Assembly (NCBI GenBank): GCA_963978545.1 | Contig: OZ021731.1 | Span: forward strand, 21,625,593-21,689,592 | DNA from: Linyphia triangularis | Lineage: Eukaryota > Arthropoda > Arachnida > Araneae > Linyphiidae | Reading direction: 5' to 3' | Length of the DNA: 64,000 bases | Shown here: one piece after another, positions 49,003 through 62,012 of the stretch | How positions within the stretch are numbered: position 1 is the first letter of the stretch | How the letters are laid out: every line of letters begins with the position of its first letter | Made by a program: the position numbers and the translations under genes | The notes under the pieces: generated by a model | Databases searched by the model: none | The model's input: the letters and a program-made list of their open reading frames with translations, nothing else | Told to the model about the DNA's origin: nothing

Positions 49003-49554
49003 AAAATCCGTCATTAAAGTTTTCGTCAAAATTGCGCATGTGCATACAATAGCTGAAAGTGATTTTATTTTTTTTTATTTTTCAGCAATTGCTAAAACGG
49101 CTCCCATGTTTTTTAACAAAATCACTGTGGTAATGCATTTAAGGTGCTCTAAATACCCCCACCTCCAAAATTTCTGTATAAATGCTATAAACGCGTAAAA
49201 TGTTGCAAAACAAAAGTCTTTAACATATTTTCTTCCTTTGAAATCCACCCATCAACGACTGTTTCTCCTTTGTTTCTTTCAGTTACAAGAAAGAATAATG
49301 TAATATCGATAAGCATTTTGCTATTTTGATGGTATTTTTTTTTTTTTTTTTTTCTCTTCATCTAACAATTATTGCCAAAAATTTTGCCAATCTGGTCCTT
49401 TTTTTATTAATTAATAAAAATATAAAAAGAAATAGGTAAATTACACCATTTTTGGAATTTTTTTTACAATCTAATAGCATTCTATGGAATAAAATTAAAT
49501 GCAGTGAACATTATTAAGAGTAATCAAAAGTTGTGCGATGTTCCACACCCTTAG
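49003..49554 (-). repeat. Dispersed repeat M, copy M8 (partial)
   Basis: Minus strand; from GTCATTAAAGTTTTCGTCAA to CACACCCTTAG. The 5' third (including GGGTAAT) is absent. Confidence 0.7.
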
Positions 49555-49689
49555 TTTTTGGACAGTTACAACACATTATTCATAATAATATTGAAAAGAT
49601 GTTAAGGAAATAAAAAAAAAGAAAATATGCATTTATCATCTTTTAGTTCATTTGATAAAACCATGTTTTTTAAATTTCTTTTTTGAAAA

Positions 49690-50165
49690 AATCCTTTGTA
49701 CTATTTTTGATTTTGTGTGTATGTATGTTTGTGGGTATAATTGTCGTCGATAGCGAGCAAATCTGCAGAAGCCTAATTAACCCCCCTTGTCGTCAGCTAA
49801 CTGAGCCAAAACCTGGCAGATAGATTCGATTTCAATGACAATGCATTCTATCAAATTTTGGTGCTGTCACTGTCACTAAAATTTCATTTTTACGGAATAC
49901 TAATAAACCAACTTGCCATCATCCAATCGCGCTGAAATAGCCTTTAATCGATCATTGAAGAAACTCTTTCCTGTTGCCAATTTTTTTTTTATCAGCTTAA
50001 ACAAAAGATATTCGGATGTGAGAGCATAAATTCACGTTCATTTTTAATTAATAAATTTTAAAAAGTAGTTTACCTCACATTTTACGGATAGAAATGTTTT
50101 TTATGTTTCAAGTTAAATGCTAGCACACGCTGGCAGCAGAATTGGCACTATGTTAATGAATATAA
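49690..50165 (+). repeat. Dispersed repeat K, copy K6
   Basis: Includes GCCTAATTAACCCCCCTTG, TTTTACGGAATACTAATAAA and GTAGTTTACCTCACATTTTA, ending next to the AATATAATG-type tandem. Confidence 0.68.
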
Positions 50166-50495
50166 TAATAAATGTTATGAATATAATGTTAATGAATATA
50201 GTGTTAATGATTATAATGTTAATGAATATAATGTTAATGAATATAATAATGAATGTTATGAATATAATAATGAATGTTATGAATATAATAATGAATGTTA
50301 TGAATATAATAATGAATGTTATGAATATAATGTTAATGAATATAATAATGAATGTTAATGAATATAATAATGAATGTTATGAATATAATAATGAATGTTA
50401 TGAATATAATGTTAATGAATATAACGTTAATGAATATAATAATGAATGTTATGAATATAATGTTAGTGAATATAATGTTAATGAATATAAAAGAT
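50150..50495 (+). repeat. Short tandem array (AATATAATG/AATGTTATG type)
   Basis: About 345 bp of 15-21 bp units such as ATGAATATAATGTTA and AATGAATGTTATGAATATA. It directly extends the end of repeat K6, whose last motif TTAATGAATATAA seeds the unit. Confidence 0.9.
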
Positions 50496-50499
50496 TTGT

Positions 50500-51200
50500 A
50501 TCAAACACTTTTTAATGGATTATATTATTAAAGTATTTGAGCCATATTTGTATTAATTTTACTTATAAGACGTACATTAAAACGTTATAATACATTACCG
50601 TATTTATGGCATTTTACTTCTAAAACCTACTGAGAGCATATTCTTCTCTTTTTCCACTAATATTACCGTATAAATGCTAACAAATGTTCCATAAATTTAT
50701 TCTAAAATGTCCTCGTTCCAAACATCTTAATAAGCGTTCACCTGACGCTTAAAAATGGAGACGGTCTTAACAGTTGTTGAAGTTCCTTACTCATCCATAT
50801 TTGGCTACTAATTTCGCTTCCCCTTTTGCATAATTTCAAAGGGGTTTTCACCCCGACAACATCTTCTTGCATAACCAAGACTATTAAAGTGGCATTAAAA
50901 TGCATAAAGGAATAAGGGGGTAAATGATCCGCGTGTCTATTTTTCATCGTCGCTAATGAGGAATTTTTAATACCGGTGCTATTACAACATTTCAAAATTT
51001 CGTCAAGAAGCTTCGCTTTTAGAACTGTAAGGAAACTTTTGTTTTGAATATATTTAAGATTAAGGGTTTGATGATCAAGTTGCGACTGAGGATTGTCTAA
51101 TGACGGAACGCATTTGGAATAATTTGACAGTGCTTTGTAAAAATTTTAGTACATATTCCCGTATTTTATTTCATCGTATCGCTTGATATTTTGCGAGCCT
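50500..51200. other. Unique stretch between K6 and MITE B4
   Basis: Less AT-rich than average from about 50700 to 51000; the minus frame 50738-50995 (85 aa) shows no recognised domain. Confidence 0.4.
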
Positions 51201-51204
51201 TATA

Positions 51205-51854
51205 GACAATTTTTGGACTCCATCGAACATCATTCTGAATTTTTTATAGAAAATGGAGAAAAGTGAGTACATTACGAATCCACTGGTCTACCGTGGCAAA
51301 AATGGCCGAAACTGGTCAAAAATCGATTTGGCATGAGTTGAACTAAATCCAAAAGCCGAATACGCCATAACTTGCCAAATAATAAGCATTTATTTTTTAT
51401 TTGGTAACCCTCACTCTTTAATTTTCAATTAAGAAGGATGTAGACGATTCGGATGTGTGGCTATGGTTTACTTGCATCTTTCACAAATGAGCCAAATTGG
51501 CAATAAACATTACGTCACTGATGACGTAACTGATGTCGCCAATTTGGCTTACTTTTAAAAGATACAAGTTTTCCGAGCCAGAGATCAGAAATCGTTTGCG
51601 CTTTTTCTCATTGAAAATCAAAATGCAGTGGGTTGCCAGACGAAAAAGTTAGTTCTCTTTTTGGCAAGTTATGACATATTTGGCAATCGGATTTTAGTTC
51701 AACATCATTCCAAGTCGATTTTTGATCAGTTTCGGCTATTTTTGCCATGGTAGACCAGTGGATTCGTAATCTACTCACTTTTCTCCAATTTCTATAAAAA
51801 AAAAATTCAGAATGATGTTCGATGGGGTCCAAACATTGCAGTCGCCTCTCGGAC
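51205..51854 (+). mobile_element. Fold-back MITE, family B, copy B4
   Basis: The right end is intact (GCAGTCGCCTCTCGGAC, then TA). The left end reads TA-GAC and then jumps to AATTTTTGG, so about 14 bp just inside the left terminus are deleted. The rest of the fold-back matches B3. Confidence 0.85.
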
Positions 51855-51874
51855 TATTTTGGTAATCGTAATGA

Positions 51875-52494
51875 CTGATCCCTAATTACAACTTCTAGGC
51901 CAAGGAATTTAGAAACTATTGGTATAGAAGCAGTATAGGACCCCATTGGCGACTTTTCCCGTTTTGAACTGGTCGGATTGACGCTTTTTTACATTACTGG
52001 TTACCCCTCCTTCCTAGACGATGTTCAGTGGGTTTCAATCTGGCAACCCTTGCAGTTTTGGCGGTTATAATTTGTTTTGGCGCTTTGCACTTGTAGGTCC
52101 GACCAGATCAAACCGGGAAAAGTCGCCAACGGGGTTCTATACTGCTTCTGTTCCGAACAATTTTCTATAAAACCTTGATATTTGGTGAGTAGGTACAAAA
52201 AGATTTCTTAATAAAATGCCATAAATAGTTTTCATAAATGTCTATCTATTATAAATGAAAATTAAAATAGCAAAGATAAAACCAGGTGGAGCCACTGCAT
52301 ATGCATTGACGTAAGGATTCGAAATATAAAATAAGACACGTAATTGACGCTATTTACCAGTTTTTAATTTATGTCACTTCATTAAGTGATCTTTTTCGTA
52401 CCTACTCACAAAATTTAAAGGTTTTATACAAAGTAGTTTCTAAATGCACTGGTCTAGAAGATTGTAACTGTGAGAATATAGGAAATGATCTGTA
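51875..52494 (+). mobile_element. Family G, copy G3, interrupted by another MITE
   Basis: The left arm (about 51875-51925) and the rest (52150-52494, ending near GTAGTTTCTAAATGCACTGG and AGGAAATGATC) match G1. A separate palindromic element sits between them at 51926-52149. Confidence 0.75.
51926..52149. mobile_element. 224-bp palindromic MITE nested in G3
   Basis: The ends AGAAGCAGTATAG and CTATACTGCTTCT are inverted. Inside them GGCGACTTTTCCCG is answered by CGGGAAAAGTCGCC, with arms of about 58 bp in all. It interrupts family G just after ACTATTGGTAT. Confidence 0.8.
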
Positions 52495-53084
52495 CTAGGA
52501 TCTTCTAGGACTAGGACATCTAGGACTTCATCTGCTTGCAGAGCAGAAACCATTTATAAGCTATCCAAAAAGTTGTAGTCAGAGATCAGTAATAGTAGTA
52601 TATTTGACTTCAAATGGCTTGATTTTTAATTTTTTGTTTTCACTTTTGTTATTGCTATTGGAAAACATTTATTCAAAAATAGCAGAAAGTGTAATCTACA
52701 AAGTATTGTACTATAAACGGTAGTTTCACAGAATTACAGAGAAAGAGATCGGGATATTTCTCTAGACAAAGATGTTAGTTCTTTTTTTATTTCTTTTCTT
52801 TTTTTAAATCTAAGTTGCCATTTTTCAGCACGATCTTAATGATTAACAACCGAACCTAACTTAAATACCCGGGAACAGTTACTCACAGATAGTTGCAGTG
52901 CCATCTATTGATGAAAAAGCCAATTATTTTTGGTAAAGCTACCGTCCTACACTCAATTGTTTACGAATTAATGATTTTCCTAATTCTTGAATTCCTTTTA
53001 TATCATACTGTATGTGATTAGTAGGTATATCTTTTTGTAGATGCCATAAAATGTAACTGGTAAGAATACTAAAATTCTATTGAA

Positions 53085-53250
53085 AGTTGTCTTATTGAGT
53101 CTACCTTATGTGCATCACAATTTGGATGAAAACTTTAATGACAAGTCCCACGTCCACCACTAATTCGTATACAAAATTTCAACACCATAGGTCGATCCGT
53201 ACGGGATACATGATGACCACAGACATTTTTTTCTATACCGCATTCTTTAA
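53085..53250 (+). repeat. Dispersed repeat M, piece M12
   Basis: A weak but collinear match: GAAAACTTTAATGACAAGTC, CCACCACTAATTCGTATAC and GATGACCACAGACA. Confidence 0.5.
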
Positions 53251-53280
53251 TTCTCATCTTTTAAAAACATGTAAAAAAGC

Positions 53281-53356
53281 CCCCCCCCCCCTCCCAAAAA
53301 AAATAATAACAAAAATTGCATTTTTTGGGAGAGAAGGGGGGGGGGGAGGGGGGCGA
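53281..53356. repeat. Poly-C then poly-G tracts
   Basis: A C10-type run (53281-53292) and G-rich run (53336-53355) lie 45 bp apart. Other G or C runs are at 4209-4227, 13137-13145, 15768-15788, 40717-40731, 46879-46891, 56477-56547 and 56817-56833. Confidence 0.9.
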
Positions 53357-53648
53357 GACTGAAAACAATATTTTGATTGTCAATTCTATACTTAATATTC
53401 CCGAAATTGGTAAATTGTCTCAGGCTTTGTCAAAAGTTTTATTTTTGAATTTGCGATATTCCACATCCCATGTTTAAATTTCATATTTAAGTAGATTTTA
53501 CGGTTTAAAGAGATGATGTGTCTGTTGCAATTGACTTGATGATCCAATTCGAATGAACCAATAATAAAACTGCTTTGCCATATATTCAGACATTTCGGTG
53601 GTATGTCACAGCATCTCATGACTAAGATCGATACCGATGTCTAAATAC

Positions 53649-54664
53649 TAGAGGTCGGAAATATCGATCAAAATAAATATCGATACTATATCGTTGCATA
53701 GAAAAAATATCGATAAAATATCGATACACGATTTTTTTTTTTTTTTTTTTTTTTTTAATTTTGCCAGAAACGAAGTTTTTCGGGGCAAATTTCTACTTTT
53801 CAGGAATTCATGGCAAAATTGTTTTCATAAATAAATTATAAAAATTGTTTTCATAAATAAATTATAAAAATTGTTTTAATAAATAAATTATAAAAATTGT
53901 TTTAATAAATAAATTATAAAAATTGTTTTAATAAATAAATTATAAAAATTGTTTTAATAAATAAATTATAAAAATTGTTTTAATAAATAAATTATAAAAA
54001 TTGTTTTAATAAATAAATTATGAAAATTGTTTTAATAAATAAATTATAAAAATTGTTTAAATAAATAAATTATAAAAATTGTTTTAATAAATAAATTATA
54101 AAAATTGTTTAAATAAATAAATTATAAAAATTGTTTTAATAAATAAATTATAAAAATTGTTTTAATAAATAAATTATAAAAATTGTTTTAATAAATAAAT
54201 TAAATTATCAATCAGAACAAATAAAATACATTTGGATGTCAATGCATAAATTCACTTTTATTTTTAAAGAAGAAATTTTGGAAAGTAGTTTACCACATAT
54301 TTTGCCGATAGAGATGTTTTTAATATTTAAAATAATATGTAAATTCCAGGCACACGTTGACAACAGAAACCACGCAATGTTAATGACTACTAATATATGA
54401 TCTTATCTTTCCATTACATTTTGTTTTCTTTTTGGTTAGGGTGCCATTTCAACTGTTTCTCAGCCAAGTCGAAACTTAAGTTTTGAAGTTTTTGAAAAGG
54501 GAATAAAGAAAATCGAAAAAACACATGGAATTACAAAACGATCATAAAAAAACTAAAAATGTTTGAAAATATCGATATACCTGTGACTTGTATCGATATT
54601 TTTACTATCGATATTTTAAAAAAATATCGATAAAAATATCGTATCGATATATCGCCGACATCTA
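53649..54664 (+). mobile_element. hAT-like non-autonomous element, copy 2 (expanded tandem core)
   Basis: It has the same termini as copy 1 (TAGAGGTCGG; CCGACATCTA), with duplication CTAAATAC/CTAATTAC (53641-53648; 54665-54672). It is 1016 bp against 745 bp for copy 1, mainly because the 26-bp tandem has about 15 units (about 53816-54208). TATCGATA-type palindromes again fill both ends. Shares GCCAGAAACGAAGTTTTTCG and the K-like segment (about 54215-54390) with copy 1. Confidence 0.86.
53816..54208 (+). repeat. 26-bp tandem array inside the hAT-like element
   Basis: The unit reads AATAAATAAATTATAAAA plus ATTGTTTT and repeats about 15 times with rare changes. The same unit is present about five times in copy 1. 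Confidence 0.9.
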
Positions 54665-54679
54665 CTAATTACAGCGAAT

Positions 54680-57600
54680 AGCGACAGAATCCAAAAAATC
54701 AAAAAAGCGTCCCAGGAAACCATAATAGTAATAACGATTCCATTTGGTAAAACAAAATCATAAAAAAACAGCTACCAGACAATAAAAGTTTAATTACCCC
54801 ACTTCGCTTTAACCAGGTGCCCAGAACGAATATTTACTCCTATAAAAATAGATGGTTGGATTCATTTTTCTGCCTTTGATCCCCGCCGTATACGATTTAA
54901 CAGCTGCGCGTACATCTAAACTCCGCTCTACCGAAAAAAGAATGAAAACATAAAAAGTAACAGCATCAGCACCGACAGAATAAACTAATTTCAAGAGGGG
55001 GTTCCAGATCCCTTTTATTACGCATCCATGATCGTTTGCTTCTAGGTCCATTGCTTTTATGGTATTGTCTTCTTAGAATTGTGATTATATTTGATTTTCC
55101 AAATGTATGTGAGTTAACTGAGAATTCGCAGTTCTTTTTATGTTCGCCTACTGTGTAAATTTCTTGAAAAAGGTACAGATAGGTAATACCATTAAACTTA
55201 TGGACATATTATGCGTTGAAAAAAGGTTCTATGGCTTATTCGAGTTTTATTGTCATCGTTGCTAATGTTTATTCAACTAAAAGATGATATGGTGAATTTT
55301 AGATTTAAGAATAAAAATATCCTTCCAACACTTTATTCTTTTGTTACAGATTTGAATGTTTTTACTTGCACCTATATTTGACGTTATATTTAGATCTGAT
55401 TTCTATGTTCCATTGTTTAAAAAAACCATTTAATATTCCGAAATGAGGTCTTTTAGATTTTTTCCGTTATATTTATTCATAACAAACACACAAGGCACAA
55501 ACGTCACAGACAACTGTTCATCGCAATCTCTGAATGGAACAATTTAATTGCGCGTTGTGATTGAATAAAAATTCGAATTCATTTCTAATGGGGAATTTTG
55601 ATTGGTTGTAAATGTTGCCAAACTAATTTTAGAACACCACTTAAATTTCATAAGTTCTATATTTTTAAAAATCTTTCATTTATTTTTTTATTGTCAAATT
55701 TTTAACCTCTTAGGTTTATTTGATTAATCCACTTAATTAATTTTAATCACAAACTATTGTTATATTTAATTACTCAATATGTAACTTGGGTAAGAAATTG
55801 TAGCATTCGGCAAAAAAAATCGATTTTTTTAAGCATTTCTGAGGGTTATACTACGGAAAATCAGGAATTTGCATAACTGGGATTTTTCAAGAAAAGTATA
55901 CTAATAAAAATACTTTTTTCGGTATAAATAACTTAAGTATGATTGATATTATTAATTGCAGTTTCCAATTGCGATAAAATATTTTAATTATTACATAAAA
56001 AACTTATTCCCAGATGGAGAAATGTTAAATCTATAGACTGTCATCATTTACCATTTTGACTTTTTCCAGAGTAATATTTCATAAATTAAACACAATAAAA
56101 ATTCTTTAGACTTCATTTTTAGGCAAAATTATAATTTTATAAAAAAGTTACCTTAAAAGATTTATCTCATGCTTGTATTTGAGTTTTAAATGTACTCTCT
56201 GAGTATGCATTGAGCTTTATAAATTTCGAATGTGTATTCAAACATGGAAAGTGTTCAGTTTTTTGTCTTTCTTTCAGTTCTTCTAAAAAGTTGCTGACGT
56301 AACGTATACGAAGCGATGAAATAAAAGACATATGATAGCTCTGATGAAAAATCTATTGATTCTAAGACATTCGTGATCCACTTTCTAATCCCCAAAATCA
56401 AGAATTCCACATTCTCAATGTCGTTACTCATTTATTAAAGACTCTTCAAGACCCAAGAGCAGCGTTCGATTCGTCACCCCCCCCCCCTCTACCACACTCA
56501 AGCTTTCTTCCAAAGTAAGCAACCGGTGTTCCACCCCCCCCCCCCCTTCAAACCCACTACTTACTTCCAGACGATCAATAATGCAACCCCCTAGCACGCA
56601 CAAATCCCAAGCACTCAGTCCCGGCCCCCAAAGCACACACTACCCTACGGTGATGGCGCAAGAAATGAGTTATGAATGATAACGGCGGAGGGATACATTC
56701 CCAGCATCCTCGGCGTCTTCATTCAAAATATTTGGGAAGAGATGGAACGAACGGAACTGCTATATCGATGATAGAACGACAAACAAACGATAGCGATGTG
56801 TTCCTTTTCTGGTGATGGGGGGGGGGGGGGGGGTTGCATTTTGTATGTGGAGGCACGTTATCAAAAATGATGGGGTTTTTTTCAAGAGGCAACGACTAGA
56901 TGGTTTTATTTATTTTTTTCAGTGCATGAAAATGTGAAAGACTAAAATATTCGAATTCGGAATGTTTTTACAAATGCGGTCAAAAGTAAACAGACGATTA
57001 GTTTTGGGGAGGAATCGTTTGATGCGTTTATGCTTGTGGAAAATAAATGAAGACAAATGGAATTTTTTTTTTTTTTATGTTGTGATTCAATGATGTTTTG
57101 GATAAAAAGTTTTTTTTTTAGTCATTTGGAAACGATAGTTTTTGTATCTTGTAACAATTTCAAATGTAAAGTCATAATACAAATGACAAATCAAAGATTA
57201 AATTCCAAATATGCAAAAAGTGATTGATAATATATTTGGAACGATATATTCTGAATAAATAACGTTGTCAACGTCAAATAAAACTATTCAAAATGTTATT
57301 ACAGGATTCTAGAAAGAAGAAAAAGTTTTCTAATTTTTATTTCAAAATCTGGCATTCAAAATTAGATTCTTGTTATTACAATTACAAAAGACTTTTTGAT
57401 ATGTGTTTTTATCGTTAGAAAAACAAAACCTCTTTACCACCCTTCATACAAAAAGATTTAGAAATAATTTCTGACTTCACTGGTATACGACCTCTAATGA
57501 AAGGCCTTTTGAATAGTTTTTAAAAGAAAAAACGCAAAATAACTAATATACTAAGAAATAGTAAAGGATTTATTTTCTTTTGTCGTATTTTATTTTAAAT

Positions 57601-57880
57601 AATATCAATGAAAAATTTGCATCTGTACTTTCTCATCTTAGGAAATAACGATTGAACAGAAGCAATAACAAAACTTGCCAATTTAGTGTTTTTAACGATA
57701 TTTGGAAAATCAGAATTTACAAAAGATGTCACCAAACTGGAGAGGTTGACAACATTTTGGTGTCGAAAATAGTTATTATTTCCTAGTTTTTTCTAAGAAT
57801 ATTAACTTTACAAATACCAAGATGGACAAAGCTCTTGTATGAGTTTATTTCCACATTCGTTTTTAATCTAAAACTAAGAA
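54680..57880. other. Apparently unique stretch
   Basis: No copies of the window's repeat families. A CG-richer portion lies at 56600-56830, bordered by C and G runs. No exon identified. Confidence 0.4.
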
Positions 57881-57885
57881 AAAAT

Positions 57886-58064
<179 letters not shown>

Positions 58065-58130
58065 CTTAATTAAATGTTTAAATGTAATCAGATGCTACAC
58101 TTCCTCTGCGAAAGTAGGTTTTTGGAGAAA

Positions 58131-58384
58131 ATTAGGAGTGTGGAACATCGCACAACTTTCAATTGGTCACTGCATTTAAATTTGCCTTGGTGGAATTTAC
58201 CACTTTCGTTTTCATATTTTCATTATTTAAAAAAAACTGCCAGTTTGGCGTTCTTTTTAGAGAAAGTTATTACATTGGCAAAAAAACAAAACCCGCCAAA
58301 ATTTATTGAAATTGATGATATGATTTTCGATAAATATTAAGGGAAGAGAACTCTGTTTTATAGACATTCCTTTTTCACATTTTT
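58131..58384 (+). repeat. Dispersed repeat M, copy M9 (partial)
   Basis: Plus-strand 5' third only (AGGAGTGTGGAACATCGC...). It meets M10 back-to-back in opposite orientation. Confidence 0.7.
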
Positions 58385-58385
58385 A

Positions 58386-59129
58386 TTTTCAAATACCCAT
58401 ATGTATATATACTTAGGGTAATGAAAGTATTCGGTTAAAAAAAAGAATTTCGATTTTTTTGCATTTCTCCACGTTTTGGAACATCCTGATTTCAAAAAAG
58501 TGATCTAGAAAAAATTTCTGTCTATCTGCATGCATGTCTGTGGTCAACATAAACTCCCGAATAAATTGACCTACGATGTTCAAATATGGCATGAGGGTTA
58601 TTGGCCGCCATGGGACCTACCATTAAGGTTTTCGTCAAAATCGCGCATGCGCGTAAGGTAGCTGGCATTGAAAAAATCATGTTTTTCAATGATTGCTAAA
58701 AAACGGCTCTAACGATTTTGATAAAAATTACTGTGGTAATGCCTCTTAAGGTGCTCTAAACATCCCCACCTCCGAAATTCCTGTAAAAAGGTTTTAATGG
58801 CGTAAAAAATTGAAAATGAATGACTTCAACACAGAATTCTCTCTCCTTGAGCCTACCTCATCAACAATAGTTTTTTCTTCTCCTCTCAGTTTCGCTTATA
58901 ATAAAGGATAATATAATTATTATCGAAAAGTATATCACCAAAATCAGCATTTTGGCGATTTTTTTGTGGATATTTTTATAATAGATCCATAAAAGAATTA
59001 TCGCAAAGAATATCGCCAAACTGGCCATTTATTCTAAATGATGGAGGGAAATATACAAACGGTAGATGACACAAATCCACGTCAATATTATAGTGTAATT
59101 GAAAGTTGTGCGATGTTACTCACCCCTAG
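58386..59129 (-). repeat. Dispersed repeat M, copy M10
   Basis: A complete minus copy: ATACCCATATG palindromic end at the left, CTCACCCCTAG at the right. This 744-bp copy is a good reference for the family. Confidence 0.82.
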
Positions 59130-59137
59130 TTAAAAGA

Positions 59138-59560
<423 letters not shown>

Positions 59561-59661
59561 AAAAAATTGAAAATTAATTGAAAATGAAAGTGAAATTGCC
59601 TTAAAAACAATTAGGAGAATAAGGACATAAATAAGTTTTTTCAATAGAATAAATGCATACA

Positions 59662-59834
59662 CAATCAAACCCTGTTAAAGCGAAGTCAATGGGGCCGCCG
59701 AAATTGTTCGCCTTAACCGAATTTCATTTTAAGCGAATAAATTAACATTAAGTTTTAAATACGAAGAATTGCTTTCCACTTCCCTTAAAACGTGATTCCA
59801 TGTTACGCGGTTTCGCGTTAACGGGGTTTGACTG
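59662..59834. mobile_element. 173-bp Tigger/pogo-like MITE
   Basis: The left end CAATCAAACCCTGTTAAAGCG is inverted at the right as CGCGTTAACGGGGTTTGACTG, followed by TA (59835-59836); the left TA has mutated. The CAGTCAAACCCCGTTA terminus is a widespread TA-targeting MITE end. It stops 25 bp before Helitron copy 3. Confidence 0.72.
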
Positions 59835-59859
59835 TATCTAAAATGGGATCTAAAATTAA

Positions 59860-60470
59860 TCTATAATAATAAAACAAGCTGTGTGTCTGTCTGTCTGTCT
59901 ATCTGTCTGTCTGTCTGTCTGTGGCTCTGTGGATCTATAGAAACCTACTTAAAATTGGAGTAGAGATCTGAAATTTTCAGCATAAGTAGTTTTAACCTTC
60001 TAATTTTATGCATCACAAACAGAATTTAAAAATTTTAATTAGTTCTTTTTAATTAATTTTTTTAATTAATTAATAAACATTTTATAAAACGATTACTAAT
60101 AGGGCTACAGCTCTGAAATTTTCAACATAAATAGTTTTAGCCTTCTAATTGGACTTTTGAAAAACAGAATTTTAAATTTTTATTTAGTTTCTTTTTAATT
60201 AATTTTTAGAATTAATTAATTAATATTTTACAAAACGATTTCTAATAAGGCTACGGTTAAACGAGTGAAATAAGCCTATGTTTATGTGTCCATGAACTTT
60301 TCAGCGAAAGAAGCGAGCTCGATTTTGCTTAGCGATGAACCTTCCTGCGAGCGAAGCGCCAAAAACTGGGTCTTATACACGAATGACAGATTTACGTAAC
60401 GCGATGCCTCACAGCTAGCTAAAATATTGCACATGTTAAAATTTCGTGGCGAAGCACGGGTATTTAGCTA
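59860..60470 (+). mobile_element. Non-autonomous Helitron, copy 3
   Basis: It starts A|TCTATAATAATAAAACAAGC, carries a (CTGT)n tract at about 59878-59930 and two internal blocks, and ends with the hairpin CGTGGCGAAGCACG about 10 nt before TAGCTA|T (consensus CTAG|T, last base changed). It is the shortest complete copy, about 611 bp. Confidence 0.83.
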
Positions 60471-60898
60471 TTCATTAATAATCTGTCTAGAACTGTCTTT
60501 TCTAACGAAATAATACAGCTAAATTCACTTTGTAGTTATATATTTTCTAAGTATTTAAAATAAATTCTGTTCCATAGATGAGAATTCTTTTTTCAACATT
60601 TCCTCCAAAAATGTCTTACAGATTTAAAATATGTAGTTTAACTTTGAGATATTTTCTCTTGGTGAACTTCTTTCTGCTGTAGAACCAGTTTTTCCACAAG
60701 GATCGATTTATAGCGGAAAAACAACCGTACTACAAGGTGTGTAAGGAAAGTAAGTTCCGTTTTAACTTTTCTCGGCTGCAGCGTTGCGATGGCAGTTCCG
60801 CGCATGCGCAGTAGTTACTCTGGGTTTAGCTAGCAGAACGAAATGACGCCATTTTGAGCTCGCTCTGTGTTGTGTGACCTTCGTGGTGAATGTTTATA

Positions 60899-62012
60899 AT
60901 GGCGGCGTTGATTGAAAATCCAGCCGCTTGTGAAATTCGATCAGTAATTCGTTTTCTGAATAGTCCGAGAGGTGACTGCAATTTTTGGACCCCCATCGAA
61001 CATCATTCTGAATTTTTATAGAAATTGGAGTAAAGTGGGTAGATTACGAATCCACTGGTCTGCCTCGGCGAAAATGGCCGAAACTGGTCAAAAATCGACT
61101 TGGAATTAGTTGAACTGAAGTCCGATTGCCAAATATGTCATAACTTGCCAAAAAGAGAACAAACTTTTTCGTCTGGCAATCCACTGCATTTTGATTTTCA
61201 ATGAGAAAAAGCGCAAACGATTTCTGAACACTGGCTCGGAAAACTTGTATCTTTTAAAAGTAAGCCAAATTGGCGACATCAGTTACGTCATCAGTGAAGT
61301 AATGTTTATTGCCAATTTGGCTCATTTGTGAAAGATGCAAGATGCAAGTAAGCCATAGTCACACTTCCGAATCGTCTGAAACCTTCTTAATTGCAAATTG
61401 AAGGGTGAGGGTTACCAAATGAAAATAAATGTTCATTATTTGGCAAGTTATGGCGCATTTGGTAATTGGATTTAGTTGAACTTATTAAAAGTCGATTTTT
61501 GACCAGTTTCGGCCATTTTTGCCACGGCAGACCAGTGGATTCATAATCTACTCACTTTTCTCCAATTTCTATAAAAAATTCAGAATGATTTTCGATGGGG
61601 TCCAAAAATTACAGTCGCCTCTCAGTCTAGAATACAAAAATCGTCAAAGCATCATTCATCGACAAATCTGCAAGGTTTAGGGAGAATCTGTAATGAGTGA
61701 TTTTATGGTGAGAAGATGGGTTCGACAGTTTAAGGAAGGGCATGATCAAGTACACAATGGAGAATGAAGTGGACGTTCATCTGTGGTTTCTGATAAAGTG
61801 GTTAGTGCAGTTGAAAAAAAAAAGATTATGGAAAACCGTCATCTGAAGTCTTTTCTTGGTGGATAATGTTTCAACAACATGGAAAAGCTAAAAAACATGC
61901 TACCACATGGTTGACAACTAAAGCGGCAACATTCTATGCAGAAGGAATACAAAAAATAATACCACGCTATAACAAATGGCTGGAAAATTATGGGAGGTAT
62001 GTCGAAAAGTAG
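60899..62012 (+). pseudogene. Mariner transposase remnant (N-terminus joined to C-terminus, MITE-split)
   Basis: An ATG at 60899 opens MAALIENPAACEIRSVIRF, the usual start of arthropod mariner transposases. The frame is cut by MITE B5 (60963-61627) and resumes with the HTH segment IHRQICKV...MSDFMVRRWVRQFKEG, then SGRSSVVSDKVV. Just after the segment KKIMENRHLKSFLGG it enters the normal C-terminal region, ending in FYAEGIQKIIPRY and GRYVEK before TAG at 62010-62012. The D,D catalytic domain is absent. There are also stops and a frameshift near 61760 and 61865. It is a dead gene. Confidence 0.85.
60963..61627 (+). mobile_element. Fold-back MITE, family B, copy B5 (in mariner)
   Basis: The element starts GTCCGAGAGGTGACTGC and ends with the complement GCAGTCGCCTCTCAGTC (one base apart), flanked by TA (60961-60962; 61628-61629). 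Its arms are complementary along most of the 665 bp, so a single strand could fold end to end. It interrupts the mariner reading frame right after the codons for RFLN, and removing it with one TA restores continuity. Confidence 0.9.

Noticed and set aside
50117..50515. 132-aa frame (MNIMLMNII repeats)
   Set aside because: Translation of the AATATAATG tandem array.
54809..55051. 80-aa minus frame
   Set aside because: Unique sequence, but no domain and no start, donor or acceptor context strong enough to call an exon.
56424..56636. 70-aa minus frame rich in Gly
   Set aside because: Created by two poly-C runs.
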